NCBI RefSeq assembly: GCF_900172295.1
Contig: NZ_FWFL01000011.1
Coordinates: forward strand, 61,076-125,075
Source: Roseovarius litorisediminis
GTDB lineage: Bacteria; Pseudomonadota; Alphaproteobacteria; Rhodobacterales; Rhodobacteraceae
Reading direction: 5' to 3'
DNA length: 64,000 nucleotides
Shown here: positions 16,860 to 25,496 of the stretch, piece by piece
Position numbering within the stretch: position 1 is the stretch's first letter
Layout: each line of letters opens with the position of its first letter
Notes under the pieces: model-generated
Told to the model about the DNA's origin: nothing
Seen by the model: only the letters and a program-made list of their open reading frames with translations
Database searches by the model: none
Made by a program: the position numbers and the translations under genes

Positions 16860-17533
16860 TGGCACAGCAGCTTAGCTTTGATTTGCCCGCCAGGCAGGCT
16901 CTGGGGCGCGACGATTTCTTTGTCTCGCCCGCCAACGCCGAGGCCGTGGCAATGATCGAAAGCTGGCAGGGCTGGCCCAACCGCAAGCTGGTACTGGCAG
17001 GCCCCGCGGGCGCTGGCAAAACCCACCTGACCCATGTCTGGGCCGCGTTGACCGGTGCACATATCCTATCCGCCACCCATTTGATCGGGGCGGATATACC
17101 CGCCCTGGCCGCCGCCCCCGTCGCGGTTGAGGACGCAGACCAGATCGCCGGAGACCGCGCCATGGAAGAGGCGCTTTTCCATCTGCACAACCTGATCCTG
17201 GCCGAAGGGCAATCGCTTTTGCTGACAGCCACTACCGCACCCAATTTCTGGGCCCTCACCCTGCCCGACCTGGCCAGCCGCATGCAGGCCACCACACTGG
17301 TAAAATTGCGCGCGCCGGATGACGCACTGCTGTCTGCCGTCCTCATGAAATTGTTGTCAGACCGGCAATTGTCGCCTGGCCCGGATATCATTCCCTATCT
17401 TACGCGCCGCATCGACCGCTCGTTTGAAACCGCACGCAGGGTAATAGACGCCCTTGATCGCACAGCGCTCGAGACCGGGCGGCCCATCACCCGCAAACTG
17501 GCGGCGAAGGTGCTGGACAACCTGGGCGGATAA
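16859..17533 (+). CDS. hdaA: HdaA, DnaA-related regulator of replication initiation
   Basis: A 224-residue AAA+ protein that, with the sliding clamp, stimulates ATP hydrolysis by DnaA and so prevents re-initiation. Residues 4-10 (QLSFDLP) form a clamp-binding motif of the Hda type. Walker A GPAGAGKTH is at 48-56, a degenerate Walker B lies in VAVEDADQI, and the sensor II region is RSFETARRVIDALD. The DnaA DNA-binding domain IV is absent, as expected. The ATG overlaps the preceding stop codon. ppk follows 48 bp downstream. Confidence 0.92.
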   Translation: MAQQLSFDLPARQALGRDDFFVSPANAEAVAMIESWQGWPNRKLVLAGPAGAGKTHLTHVWAALTGAHILSATHLIGADIPALAAAPVAVEDADQIAGDRAMEEALFHLHNLILAEGQSLLLTATTAPNFWALTLPDLASRMQATTLVKLRAPDDALLSAVLMKLLSDRQLSPGPDIIPYLTRRIDRSFETARRVIDALDRTALETGRPITRKLAAKVLDNLGG

Positions 17534-17581
17534 GGCCACAATTGACCTCTTCCCAAAACGTTACATAGCCATAAGGCACAG

Positions 17582-19756
17582 ATGACAAACGCTGATTTTC
17601 TAAAATCCCCACTACCCGAAGCCGTTGATGTGCCCGGCCTGGACATCACTGGCCCGGGTCGTTTTTACAACCGCGAACTCAGCTGGTTGGGGTTCAACTG
17701 GCGTGTTTTGGAAGAGGCGCAGAACCCGCGCGTTCCCCTGCTGGAGCGGCTGCGCTTTTTGTCTATTTCGGCCACCAATCTGGATGAATTCTACAACGTC
17801 CGCGTTGCGGGTCTGCGCGAACTGGCCCACGCCGGAAATACCACCCCGGCCGACGACGGGCTGACTCCGGCTGAGCAGCTGGTACTGATCAATGAAGATG
17901 CCCGCAAATTGCTGGAGACACAGCAAGACACATTCGAGGCGCTTCGCGTTGAGATGGAAGCCGAGAAAATCTCGATCCTCGACAATGCGCATCTGACCGA
18001 AGCGGATAAAACCTATCTGGCCGATGTCTTTTTGCACAAAGTCTTTCCAGTTCTGTCGCCTCTGGCTATCGACCCGGCCCACCCGTTCCCGTTCATACCG
18101 AACCTGGGCTATTCTCTGGCGCTGAATCTTGAGCGCAAGAAAGACAAACGACCCTTGCAGGCCCTGCTACCTATCCCACAGCAGATTGACCGGTTCGTCA
18201 CCCTGCCCGCGCCTGAAGGGACTTTTCGTTTTCTGCCGCTGGAAGAGTTGCTTTTACTGCACCTCAACAGCCTTTTTCCCGGCTACAAATACATCGGCCA
18301 CTGCGCGTTTCGCGTGTTGCGCGACAGCGATCTTGAGGTCGAGGAAGAAGCCGAGGATCTGGTGCGCGAATTTGAGGTTGCCCTCAAACGTCGCCGTCGG
18401 GGCGAAGTTGTGCGCATGAAAGTCTCGGCTGGCGCCCCCGAGGCCCTGCGCCAACTGATCATGGAGGAACTGCACGTCAACCCCGACGAAGTGGTAGAGG
18501 TCAAAGGACTTATCGGTCTGGCCGATCTCAAAGACCTGGTGCTGGAATCCCGCCCCGATCTGCTGTGGCCCAGTTTTACCCCACGCGTGCCGGAACGTGT
18601 GCAGGATCATGACGGCGATATGTTCGCTGCGATCCGCCAGAAAGATATGCTGTTGCACCACCCCTACGAGACCTTTGACATGGTGGTGCGGTTCCTCACA
18701 CAGGCCGCGCGTGATCCCGATGTGGTGGCAATCAAGCAGACACTTTATCGGACCTCGAAAAACTCTCCCATCGTCGAGGCCTTGTGCGAAGCAGCGGAAG
18801 ACGGCAAATCCGTCACCGCCCTGGTAGAATTGAAGGCCCGTTTTGACGAAGCGGCGAACATTCGCCAGTCCCGCAGGCTGGAGCGGGCGGGCGCGCATGT
18901 AGTGTACGGCTTTCTTGACCTTAAAACCCACGCCAAAATCTCGATCGTGGTACGCCGGGAAGGCGACAATCTGGTGACCTACACCCACTATGGCACCGGC
19001 AATTACCACCCCATTACGGCCAAGATTTACACTGACCTGTCGTTTTTCACCTGCGACGCCACGCTGGGCCGCGACGCGACCAAGGTGTTCAACTACCTGT
19101 CTGGCTACGCTCAGCCGGACAGCCTTGAAAACCTTGCCATCTCGCCGATCTCGCTCAAGTCCCGGCTGCTTGAGATGATCGCTCGCGAGGCGGATTTCGC
19201 GCGCGAGGGCAAGCCTGCACAAATCTGGGCCAAGATGAATTCACTGATCGAGCCCGATATCATCGACGCGCTTTATGCCGCCAGTCAGGCGGGGGTAAAA
19301 ATCAAACTGGTGGTACGTGGCATCTGCGGCTTGCGCCCCGGCATCAAGGGGCTGAGCGAAAACATCCGGGTCAAATCCATCATTGGCCGGTTTCTGGAAC
19401 ATTCGCGCATCGTGTGTTTTGGTAATGGTTCGGGCCTGCCGTCAAAAAAGGCGCGGGTCTATATCAGTTCAGCCGACTGGATGGGGCGTAACCTGAACCG
19501 GCGCGTTGAAACGCTGGTCGAAATCGAAAACCCCACCGTCAAGGCTCAGATTGTCGGTCAGGTAATGGCCGCCAATCTGGCCGATGTGGCGCAAAGCTGG
19601 GTGATGGCCCCCGATGGCAGCTTTACCCGCACGCCAACGCCCGAAGGCGAGTTTGCGTTCAATTGTCACAGGTTCTTCATGGAAAACCCGTCATTATCAG
19701 GCCGCGGCTCGGCTGGGGCTTCGGATGTGCCCAAACTAACCCACACCGAAGATTGA
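17582..19756 (+). CDS. ppk: Polyphosphate kinase 1
   Basis: A 724-residue PPK1 that reversibly polymerises the gamma-phosphate of ATP into polyphosphate. The N-domain begins with [19 protein letters not shown] and the [12 protein letters not shown] helix. The two phospholipase-D-like catalytic domains hold the acceptor histidine in THAK (about residue 450) and the second histidine in EHSR (about 606), equivalent to E. coli His435 and His592. Membrane association is typical. It lies between hdaA and ppx, 51 bp before the latter, so synthesis and breakdown of polyphosphate are probably co-expressed. Confidence 0.97.
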   Translation: MTNADFLKSPLPEAVDVPGLDITGPGRFYNRELSWLGFNWRVLEEAQNPRVPLLERLRFLSISATNLDEFYNVRVAGLRELAHAGNTTPADDGLTPAEQLVLINEDARKLLETQQDTFEALRVEMEAEKISILDNAHLTEADKTYLADVFLHKVFPVLSPLAIDPAHPFPFIPNLGYSLALNLERKKDKRPLQALLPIPQQIDRFVTLPAPEGTFRFLPLEELLLLHLNSLFPGYKYIGHCAFRVLRDSDLEVEEEAEDLVREFEVALKRRRRGEVVRMKVSAGAPEALRQLIMEELHVNPDEVVEVKGLIGLADLKDLVLESRPDLLWPSFTPRVPERVQDHDGDMFAAIRQKDMLLHHPYETFDMVVRFLTQAARDPDVVAIKQTLYRTSKNSPIVEALCEAAEDGKSVTALVELKARFDEAANIRQSRRLERAGAHVVYGFLDLKTHAKISIVVRREGDNLVTYTHYGTGNYHPITAKIYTDLSFFTCDATLGRDATKVFNYLSGYAQPDSLENLAISPISLKSRLLEMIAREADFAREGKPAQIWAKMNSLIEPDIIDALYAASQAGVKIKLVVRGICGLRPGIKGLSENIRVKSIIGRFLEHSRIVCFGNGSGLPSKKARVYISSADWMGRNLNRRVETLVEIENPTVKAQIVGQVMAANLADVAQSWVMAPDGSFTRTPTPEGEFAFNCHRFFMENPSLSGRGSAGASDVPKLTHTED

Positions 19757-19807
19757 CCCGTCTCGCCCGACGTCGCATATATGAAACGGCCCAGAACCGG
19801 AGGTGAC

Positions 19808-21346
19808 ATGGACAGTAGCGATCCGGCGCATCAAGATGCAGGCCCCTTTGGCCGCGCCCTGTTTGATAAGCCTTCGGCGCGGGCACTCAGCCGCGTGGGT
19901 GTGGTTGATGTCGGATCAAACTCTGTCCGGCTGGTGGTTTTTGACGGCGCCGCGCGCAGCCCGGCTTATTTTTTCAATGAAAAGATCATGTGTGCCCTTG
20001 GCGCCGGAATGTCCGAAACCGGTCGCCTGAACCCCGAGGGTCGCAAACGCGCACTGGCTGCAATCAAACGCTTTCAATTGCTGGGCGAGGGCATGGGCAC
20101 CGGCCCGTTGTCGGCGGTTGCCACCGCTGCCGTCCGCGAGGCCGAAGATGGCCCGGAATTCCGCGATCAGGTCGAGACCGAAACCGGCCTTAAGCTATTT
20201 GTCATTGATGGCCGCGAAGAGGCCCGCCTGTCGGCACAGGGCGTATTGCTGGGCTGGCCCGGGGCGTACGGGCTTGTCTGCGACATTGGCGGCTCGTCGA
20301 TGGAACTGGCCGAGATCAACGGCGGGCATGTAGGCAACCGCGTTTCATCCCATCTTGGCCCCTTGAAACTGCGCGATATGAAAGGTGGCAAAAAGGCCCG
20401 CAAGGCTCACATCCGCGAAACGCTTGCCGCCATGCGGGACGAGCTGGGACCCCAGAGAAACCGGCTTTTCCTGGTGGGGGGATCATGGCGGGCCATCGCC
20501 AAGGTAGATATGGCGCGTCGTGGATATCCGCTGCATGTCCTGCACGAATACCGCATGACCCCCAGTGCGGTGCGCGATACTGTCAATTTCATTGCCAAAT
20601 CCGATATCGAAGAACTGCGCCAGCAGGCCGGTGTCTCAACAGCCCGAATGTCGCTGGTGCCAAACGCCGCAGAAGTCCTGAGCGAAGTGGTGAAGACCTT
20701 CAAACCCCGCGATATCGCTATTTCCAGCTATGGTATCCGCGAAGGGCTTTTGTACGAACAGATGCCCCAGCAACTGCGCGACCGTGATCCGCTGATCGAG
20801 GCCTGCCGCTTTGCTGAATCAAAAGATGCCCGCGTACCTGGTTTCGGCAAGGTGTTGTATAATTTCATCCAACCGCTCTTCAAATCTGCAGGGCCCGAGC
20901 GCACGCGCCTGATCAAGGCCGCCTGCCTGTTGCACGATGTCAGCTGGCGCGCGCACCCCGACTATCGCGCCGAAGATTGCTTTGACAACGCCACCCGCGC
21001 CAACCTGGGCGGGCTGAAGCATTCCGAACGGGTATTCCTGGGCCTGGCCCTGCTGCACCGCTATTCGAACAAGCGCGATGGCACCCGGTTTGAAGATCTG
21101 TATGGGCTGGTGACAGAAAAGGATCAGCTCGAGGCTGAAATCCTGGGCAAGGCGATGCGATTTGGCGCTATGCTCTGGCTTAAAAAGAACGCCGATCTTG
21201 GCGAAATGCGCTGGTTCCCAAAGAAAAAGGTCCTGGAACTGCGCCTGTCGGTTAAAGCCGCCCCGCTCTTTGGCGAAGTCGCTGCGGCGCGCTTCGCATC
21301 TTTGACTGACTCACTTGGTGCTGAATCGGTCATCAAGGGCCTCTGA
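19808..21346 (+). CDS. ppx: Exopolyphosphatase (Ppx/GppA family)
   Basis: A 512-residue Ppx/GppA phosphatase that removes terminal phosphate from polyphosphate; some members also hydrolyse pppGpp. The actin-like fold shows phosphate loop 1 VDVGSNSVRLVVFDG (about 35-49) and loop 2 CDIGGSSMELAEI (about 158-170). A long C-terminal half resembles the HD-like domain, with CLLHDVSWRAHPDYRAE. ATG 19808 has a perfect GGAGGT 4 bases upstream, so the nine preceding in-frame codons are not used. About 30 residues of extension precede the fold. Confidence 0.95.
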   Translation: MDSSDPAHQDAGPFGRALFDKPSARALSRVGVVDVGSNSVRLVVFDGAARSPAYFFNEKIMCALGAGMSETGRLNPEGRKRALAAIKRFQLLGEGMGTGPLSAVATAAVREAEDGPEFRDQVETETGLKLFVIDGREEARLSAQGVLLGWPGAYGLVCDIGGSSMELAEINGGHVGNRVSSHLGPLKLRDMKGGKKARKAHIRETLAAMRDELGPQRNRLFLVGGSWRAIAKVDMARRGYPLHVLHEYRMTPSAVRDTVNFIAKSDIEELRQQAGVSTARMSLVPNAAEVLSEVVKTFKPRDIAISSYGIREGLLYEQMPQQLRDRDPLIEACRFAESKDARVPGFGKVLYNFIQPLFKSAGPERTRLIKAACLLHDVSWRAHPDYRAEDCFDNATRANLGGLKHSERVFLGLALLHRYSNKRDGTRFEDLYGLVTEKDQLEAEILGKAMRFGAMLWLKKNADLGEMRWFPKKKVLELRLSVKAAPLFGEVAAARFASLTDSLGAESVIKGL

Positions 21347-21399
21347 GCAGGCGATTGGATATTTCGCCTTCACCCGAGGCAGGGTTAAGGCCAAACGCT

Positions 21400-21762
21400 T
21401 CAAATCTCGATTTCGCTGTCCGGCTCTTGGCTCAACTCTTGCGGTGTTTTCTTGCGCAGGATGATATCCCCGTTGGGCAGAATCTCGGGCGGGTGATAGG
21501 CATTCAGATCATCAATCTTGCCCATGAGATCCGCAAAAGCCGGCCCCATTTCCTGTACGAATTCGCGTAGCGCGGGTTCCATCTCGTCGGCCAGTCCGCG
21601 CAGATCGTCCAACGCAGGCTCCATCTCGCGCATGATGCCCTCGAAAAACAGCTTTGCGCCCTCTTCCATCAGGGAAAACCCATTGTCGTCAGCCGCATCA
21701 TCCGCCAGCGCGGGCAACGCGCTCAGGCAGATAGCGGCGGTTATCGTGGCAAACCGTTTCAT
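21400..21762 (-). CDS. Small periplasmic acidic protein of unknown function
   Basis: A 120-residue exported protein: signal peptide MKRFATITAAICLSALPALA, then a helical acidic region with repeated EMEPAL segments (MREMEPALDDL, DEMEPALREF) that look like an internal duplication. The end contains PPEILPNGDIILRKK, a proline-rich motif shared by several unnamed Rhodobacteraceae proteins I recall. No catalytic motif. It converges on ppx and is followed on its own strand by no gene, so it may be monocistronic. Confidence 0.75.
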   Translation of the reverse strand: MKRFATITAAICLSALPALADDAADDNGFSLMEEGAKLFFEGIMREMEPALDDLRGLADEMEPALREFVQEMGPAFADLMGKIDDLNAYHPPEILPNGDIILRKKTPQELSQEPDSEIEI

Positions 21763-21798
21763 CAGCTTTATATAAGCAGGGTCGTCAGGATTTGTAGA

Positions 21799-22830
21799 TC
21801 ACAGATCAACATCAATCGTCACCGGAAAATGATCCGACGCCGTCAGCAAAGCGTCACACAGCTCGTGCATGTTCCAGCAATCCGGGTCGTCAAACGGGTG
21901 CCATATGCGCCATTTTGGTTCTTTGGCCCGCAGATCCGGCGAGACCATGATGTAATCCAGCAAAGCCTGCATATAGCGTTTTTCATGCTTCAGATAAAAC
22001 CGCGCGGTCGAATTGATCACCCCGATCTTCCGCGTCAGGGCGCGCCTTGCATGTGGATCATACAGCTTCAGATCGGTATCGCTTCCTTCGCCCATGATGA
22101 TCTCGATCGAGGACCGCCCGAACAGATGCTCATATTCGTCAAGGCCCGGACCGTCATTCAGGTCACCAAGCAGGACCAACGGATCGCCGGCATCAAGATG
22201 CGCCTGCACACGCTGCCGCAGCCATACCGCCTGCGCCATCTGTTTACGCCGGTTCGAGATCGCCATACGCATCACCTCGTCCCGGTTTCGGGCCCCATGC
22301 GGTGCCTTGGATTTCAGATGTGCCCCGATCATCCGAAATGCAAAACCGCCCGCCGTTGTGACGGCTACTTCAAAAGGCGGCTTTGAGAATTCAACCAGAT
22401 CCTCGGTGGCGTCTATATCCAGGTCAATCCGGAACACCCCGTCAAACCGCGGCGCATCGGTCGATCCTTTGCGACCGGTCTCCTCTCCTTTCGGGTCATG
22501 AACCGCAGTCAGGACATCCGGATCATAAAGCAGCGCAATCTCCTGCTGGGTATCGTTTTCAAATCCCACCAGTGCCTTGCGGGTGCGCAGCTGCATCTTT
22601 CGGGCAAAATTTTCCAGGGCGGGAACGGTCGAGCGCTTGCCATTGTGATCCGGCGCTTCAATGATCATAACCGCGTCTGCATTCATGGCCGTAAAGACAA
22701 TACCCAGAGCGGCCAATTGATCGGCCCGGGTCACGTCATACCTGGCAGACCATTCGCCATCGTCCAGCATCTGACCTTCGTCGTCGAACAGCGCGTTGAA
22801 CCATTCAACGTTATAGGTCGCAATCCGCAT
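21799..22830 (-). CDS. Endonuclease/exonuclease/phosphatase-family protein
   Basis: A 343-residue member of the DNase I-like fold. The N-terminal RIATYNVEWFNALFDD holds the metal-binding Asn, IIEAPD the metal-binding Glu, GAHLKSKAP the catalytic-side residues, VLLGDLNDGPG the Asp/Asn pair and SDHFPVTIDV the catalytic His. All active-site positions are therefore present, but the substrate (DNA, phosphoinositide-like or other phosphodiester) is open. ATG 22830 is preferred, as it is preceded by AAGGGG within the end of the upstream gene and starts the conserved strand. One base separates it from the stop of the DjlA-like gene, so the pair is coupled. Confidence 0.88.
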   Translation of the reverse strand: MRIATYNVEWFNALFDDEGQMLDDGEWSARYDVTRADQLAALGIVFTAMNADAVMIIEAPDHNGKRSTVPALENFARKMQLRTRKALVGFENDTQQEIALLYDPDVLTAVHDPKGEETGRKGSTDAPRFDGVFRIDLDIDATEDLVEFSKPPFEVAVTTAGGFAFRMIGAHLKSKAPHGARNRDEVMRMAISNRRKQMAQAVWLRQRVQAHLDAGDPLVLLGDLNDGPGLDEYEHLFGRSSIEIIMGEGSDTDLKLYDPHARRALTRKIGVINSTARFYLKHEKRYMQALLDYIMVSPDLRAKEPKWRIWHPFDDPDCWNMHELCDALLTASDHFPVTIDVDL

Positions 22831-22831
22831 C

Positions 22832-23509
22832 TCAGCCCCTTTCGCTGATTTCCTCCCAGGCACGATTGATATCAACCATGCGCTTTTCGGCCAGCTTTAC
22901 CGCTTCTTCGGGCACGCCGCGCGCCATCATCTTGTCGGGATGCGTTTCGCGCACCATCTGGCGCCAGATGGTGCGTATTTCATCGAGGGGGGTATCAGGC
23001 GTGACCCCCAGAACCGAATAGGGATCGGGTTTGGCATCCGGGACAAACCTGCTGCGCAGTCCGCTGAACTGTGCGTCGGAAATGCCAAAGATTTCCGCGA
23101 CACGGCCCAGAAACAAATCCTCGTTCGGATGGTACACACCATCCGCCATGGCGATGTGGAAAAGCCCTTCCATCAGGTCGCACAGCGTACCATCCTGATC
23201 CCCGAACATCCGGCTGATCCGGGTGGCATATTCCTCGAATCCCGCCACATCCTGACGCGCCAGGTTAAACACCCGCGCCGCACCTGCCTCGTCGGCCTGG
23301 GCAATCTGGAACACTTCGCGAAAGGCGGTCACCTCGTCGCGCGTCACCAGACCGTCGGCCTTGGCCATCTTGGCGCTCAGGGCGATAACCGCGATGGTAA
23401 AGGCCACACTGCGTTCAGGCGGGGTGCGCAAACGGTCAAAAACCGCACTCAGCCCCTCGCCGCTGGTCAGCGCAGACAGCGCTTCGGATATTCTGGTCCA
23501 GATCGACAT
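22832..23509 (-). CDS. DjlA-like TerB/DnaJ co-chaperone
   Basis: A 225-residue protein with a TerB-like helical domain (about 30-140, with two acidic metal-site repeats, AKADGLVTRDE and AMADGVYHPNE) and a C-terminal J domain (YSVLGVTPDTPLDEIRTIWR, the HPD tripeptide in ETHPDKM, and DINRAWEEI). It should stimulate DnaK ATPase. Unlike E. coli DjlA no membrane helix is evident. ATG 23509 is used; an in-frame TTG three codons earlier is less likely. It is coupled to the nuclease-fold gene downstream. Confidence 0.9.
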   Translation of the reverse strand: MSIWTRISEALSALTSGEGLSAVFDRLRTPPERSVAFTIAVIALSAKMAKADGLVTRDEVTAFREVFQIAQADEAGAARVFNLARQDVAGFEEYATRISRMFGDQDGTLCDLMEGLFHIAMADGVYHPNEDLFLGRVAEIFGISDAQFSGLRSRFVPDAKPDPYSVLGVTPDTPLDEIRTIWRQMVRETHPDKMMARGVPEEAVKLAEKRMVDINRAWEEISERG

Positions 23510-23553
23510 CGCGCCCAACCTACCGGCTTTGCCCCTGCTTGTCAGCGCAGGTT

Positions 23554-24033
23554 TTAAAGAAGTTTCTGTAACAGGATCAAATCCATCCAGCGTCCGAATT
23601 TACGGCCTGTTTCCGGCATAAGCCCCACCTTCTGGTATCCAATTCGTTCATGAAAGGCCACGGCACCGGGATTTTCAGAGCTTACACCGGCCACCATCAC
23701 ATGCAGGCCGGCATGACGTGCCTGATCTTCCAGCCGTGCCATCAACGCGCGCCCCGTACCCTGTCCCCGTGCGCAGGGCGCTAGAATCACCGTGTGCTCA
23801 ACCGTGTGCCTGTATCCCGGCCCGCCGCGAAACGGTCCGTAGGTGGCAAGCCCCACCACCTGACCTGAATCTTCTGCAACCAGAAACGCATCACCGCGCG
23901 CCTTGATATCCGCCCGCAATCCTTCCGGCGTTTTTTCGATCGTGCTGAAAGTCACGCTGGTGTCGCGGATCAGCGGGTTCCAGAACCCGGCGATACACTC
24001 GGCATCGTCGACCCGGGCCGTACGGATGATCAC
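23554..24033 (-). CDS. GNAT N-acetyltransferase, phosphinothricin-acetyltransferase type
   Basis: A 159-residue GNAT enzyme. Motif A ARGQGTGRALMARLEDQARH binds acetyl-CoA pyrophosphate; the N-terminal TFSTIEKTPE, ATYGPFRGGPGYRHTVEHTV and C-terminal SSENPGAVAFHERIGYQ and GRKFGRWMDLILLQ are hallmarks of the Pat/Bar/YncA subgroup. Members acetylate phosphinothricin, methionine sulfone/sulfoximine or related small amines. The natural substrate here is unknown. The start overlaps the upstream VOC-protein stop (ATGA), so the two are translationally coupled. Confidence 0.9.
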   Translation of the reverse strand: MIIRTARVDDAECIAGFWNPLIRDTSVTFSTIEKTPEGLRADIKARGDAFLVAEDSGQVVGLATYGPFRGGPGYRHTVEHTVILAPCARGQGTGRALMARLEDQARHAGLHVMVAGVSSENPGAVAFHERIGYQKVGLMPETGRKFGRWMDLILLQKLL

Positions 24034-24641
24034 TCCAGCACCCGTTGACCCAGGGGCGTCATGATCTCGGCAACAAGCGCTGCCGGGCCGGTCTCAAATA
24101 CGATACGCGGATCCTCCAGAACCGGCGCCAGCGCCGCCTGCAGGTGGCCCGCATGCGGATGGCGGATCAGCAGGCGCTCCAACCGGCAGCCCGACGGCGC
24201 CAACAGGTGCGCCGGATGCTGCGTGCATTGCCATTCGATCAATGCCGGGAAATGGTTGTCATAGGGCAGAATTCCATCATCTGGCACCGCCATTTTCCAG
24301 CGCAGATCGCCCCGTGCCAGTGCTACGGGTTGCCCCGCCGCCGGAAACTGCGCAACCTCGCGGTCCAGATTATCCGTGCGACATATCCAGTTACTCAGCC
24401 GCGGCTTCCCCTGAAACCGGTCCAGATCAAACCACCGTGCATAACAGGGTTTGGGGGCTCCCGGGTCAATCGCGATGACCTCAAGGTATAATCCGTCTTC
24501 CAGCCCCAGCAGCATGTTATGCGTGCCAAAATGCGCATGTTGCCCGCCAGGCTGCAGGGCAACACCAAGTGCGCCTTCAACCATCGCGCGCCCCGCATCC
24601 AGCGTTTCTGCCGCGACGGCAATATGATCCAGGTGCAGCAT
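24030..24641 (-). CDS. VOC-superfamily (glyoxalase-like) protein
   Basis: A 203-residue protein. LHLDHIAVAAETLDAG at the start, the GTHNMLLGLEDGLYLEVIAID strand-helix block and ALIEWQ in the middle are the beta-alpha-beta-beta-beta units of the VOC fold, which typically positions metal ligands His, Glu and His/Glu. The Glyoxalase_3-like subgroup with a single polypeptide and no known substrate fits best. ATG 24641 has GGAGG upstream. It is the first gene of a two-gene unit with the acetyltransferase. Confidence 0.82.
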   Translation of the reverse strand: MLHLDHIAVAAETLDAGRAMVEGALGVALQPGGQHAHFGTHNMLLGLEDGLYLEVIAIDPGAPKPCYARWFDLDRFQGKPRLSNWICRTDNLDREVAQFPAAGQPVALARGDLRWKMAVPDDGILPYDNHFPALIEWQCTQHPAHLLAPSGCRLERLLIRHPHAGHLQAALAPVLEDPRIVFETGPAALVAEIMTPLGQRVLE

Positions 24642-24734
24642 GGTTCCTCCGGTGACGCGTCCCAGTTCCGGACACAGACCAATGCCAGTTTGTCCAAGGC
24701 AGGGATACATAAGTGGTTAACGCAGAAAAAGGCA

Positions 24735-24905
24735 ATGTTGTTGCGCGCCATTTACCGTTTCTGCGCTTATACCGCTTCGGGAAAAATCTATTTGACGCGC
24801 ATGCTCCCGGCCTTCGCCGTCTTCATTCCCGTTCTGTCATACACCATCAGACATAAGTCGGATCATCTCAGCCCAAAGCGCCCCAAGCCTAACCGACGTA
24901 ACTGA
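24735..24905 (+). CDS. Possible small basic membrane peptide
   Basis: A 56-codon frame starting at ATG 24735 with AAAAAGG five bases upstream. It encodes a mid-length hydrophobic stretch (MLPAFAVFIPVLSYTI) between basic ends (SPKRPKPNRRN). It lies in the otherwise empty 247-bp gap between two minus-strand genes and overlaps the end of the MAPEG gene by 17 bases. There is no homology I can name; it may be chance. Confidence 0.2.
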   Translation: MLLRAIYRFCAYTASGKIYLTRMLPAFAVFIPVLSYTIRHKSDHLSPKRPKPNRRN

Positions 24906-25395
24906 CCAGCCTGAACAGCGCCCAAAGGGCGACCAGAACGGTGGGATAGAACGTGGCGGCAAAGCCAAAGGCCCGCAGCGGTGGCGACATGTGATAACCG
25001 CCCCAGAAAGCCAGTCTTGCCGCGGCAAATCCCAGTCCCAACACCATGATAACCCCCGGCCCCTCGCCCGCCAGAATAACCGCAGCGGCGGGCCAGACAC
25101 ACAGCGCCAGCACCAGTTGCTCAACCGTGTTTACCAGAACTCTGTGATCAATCTCGGCGCTGCTTTGTGATTCAAAAGGCTGCCCGTCAATGAGTGCGTC
25201 GTCATAGAACCGCCGCTGCGCCAGCCGCCCGATCATCATGATCAGAACCAGACCCGGCGCCAGAAACGCAGTCATGATCGTGGGCATCAGGGTGAACACC
25301 GGCAGCACCACAAAATTTGCAGCCCCCCACAGCAGCGCCATGGCCCAGATCAATCCCGCCGTCATACCGACCGTAATTTTGCCCCGCTTGCCCAT
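24889..25395 (-). CDS. MAPEG-family membrane protein
   Basis: A 168-residue protein with four hydrophobic segments (about 8-28, 35-55, 90-110, 140-165). The region DHRVLVNTVEQLVLALCVWPAAA is the membrane-bound helix characteristic of MAPEG proteins (membrane-associated eicosanoid/glutathione metabolism). Bacterial members may be glutathione transferases or have unknown roles. The gene lies downstream of scpA in the same direction, beyond a double hairpin, and GAAAGAG precedes the ATG. Confidence 0.78.
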   Translation of the reverse strand: MGKRGKITVGMTAGLIWAMALLWGAANFVVLPVFTLMPTIMTAFLAPGLVLIMMIGRLAQRRFYDDALIDGQPFESQSSAEIDHRVLVNTVEQLVLALCVWPAAAVILAGEGPGVIMVLGLGFAAARLAFWGGYHMSPPLRAFGFAATFYPTVLVALWALFRLVSYVG

Positions 25396-25401
25396 CGTGC
25401 T

Positions 25402-25425
25402 CTTTCATTTTTCCCAAAAATACTC
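25402..25425 (-). repeat. Conserved GAGTATTTTTGGGAAA motif downstream of a terminator-type hairpin
   Basis: On the minus strand this 24-base stretch reads GAGTATTTTTGGG then AAAAATGAAAG. A close relative occurs at 45788-45810, also downstream of a minus-strand gene and its hairpin. I recall similar sequences in many Rhodobacteraceae intergenic regions. Confidence 0.5.
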
Positions 25426-25436
25426 TCGGGGGGCAC

Positions 25437-25482
25437 GCTGATACTGTCAACAGTATCAGCGGCGGGGGGCAGATCGCCCCCC
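25437..25482 (-). terminator. Two consecutive perfect hairpins after scpA
   Basis: GGGGGGC (25464-25470) pairs with GCCCCCC (25476-25482) and, next to it, GCTGATACTG (25437-25446) pairs with CAGTATCAGC (25451-25460) around TCAA. They directly follow the scpA stop codon. Neither is followed by a clean T run, so they may be transcript-end stabilisers rather than intrinsic terminators. Confidence 0.6.
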
Positions 25483-25496
25483 GGGCGTTGGCAACA

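Noticed and set aside
18254..19222. A 322-codon minus-strand frame inside ppk
   Set aside because: Antisense shadow of an intact polyphosphate kinase gene.
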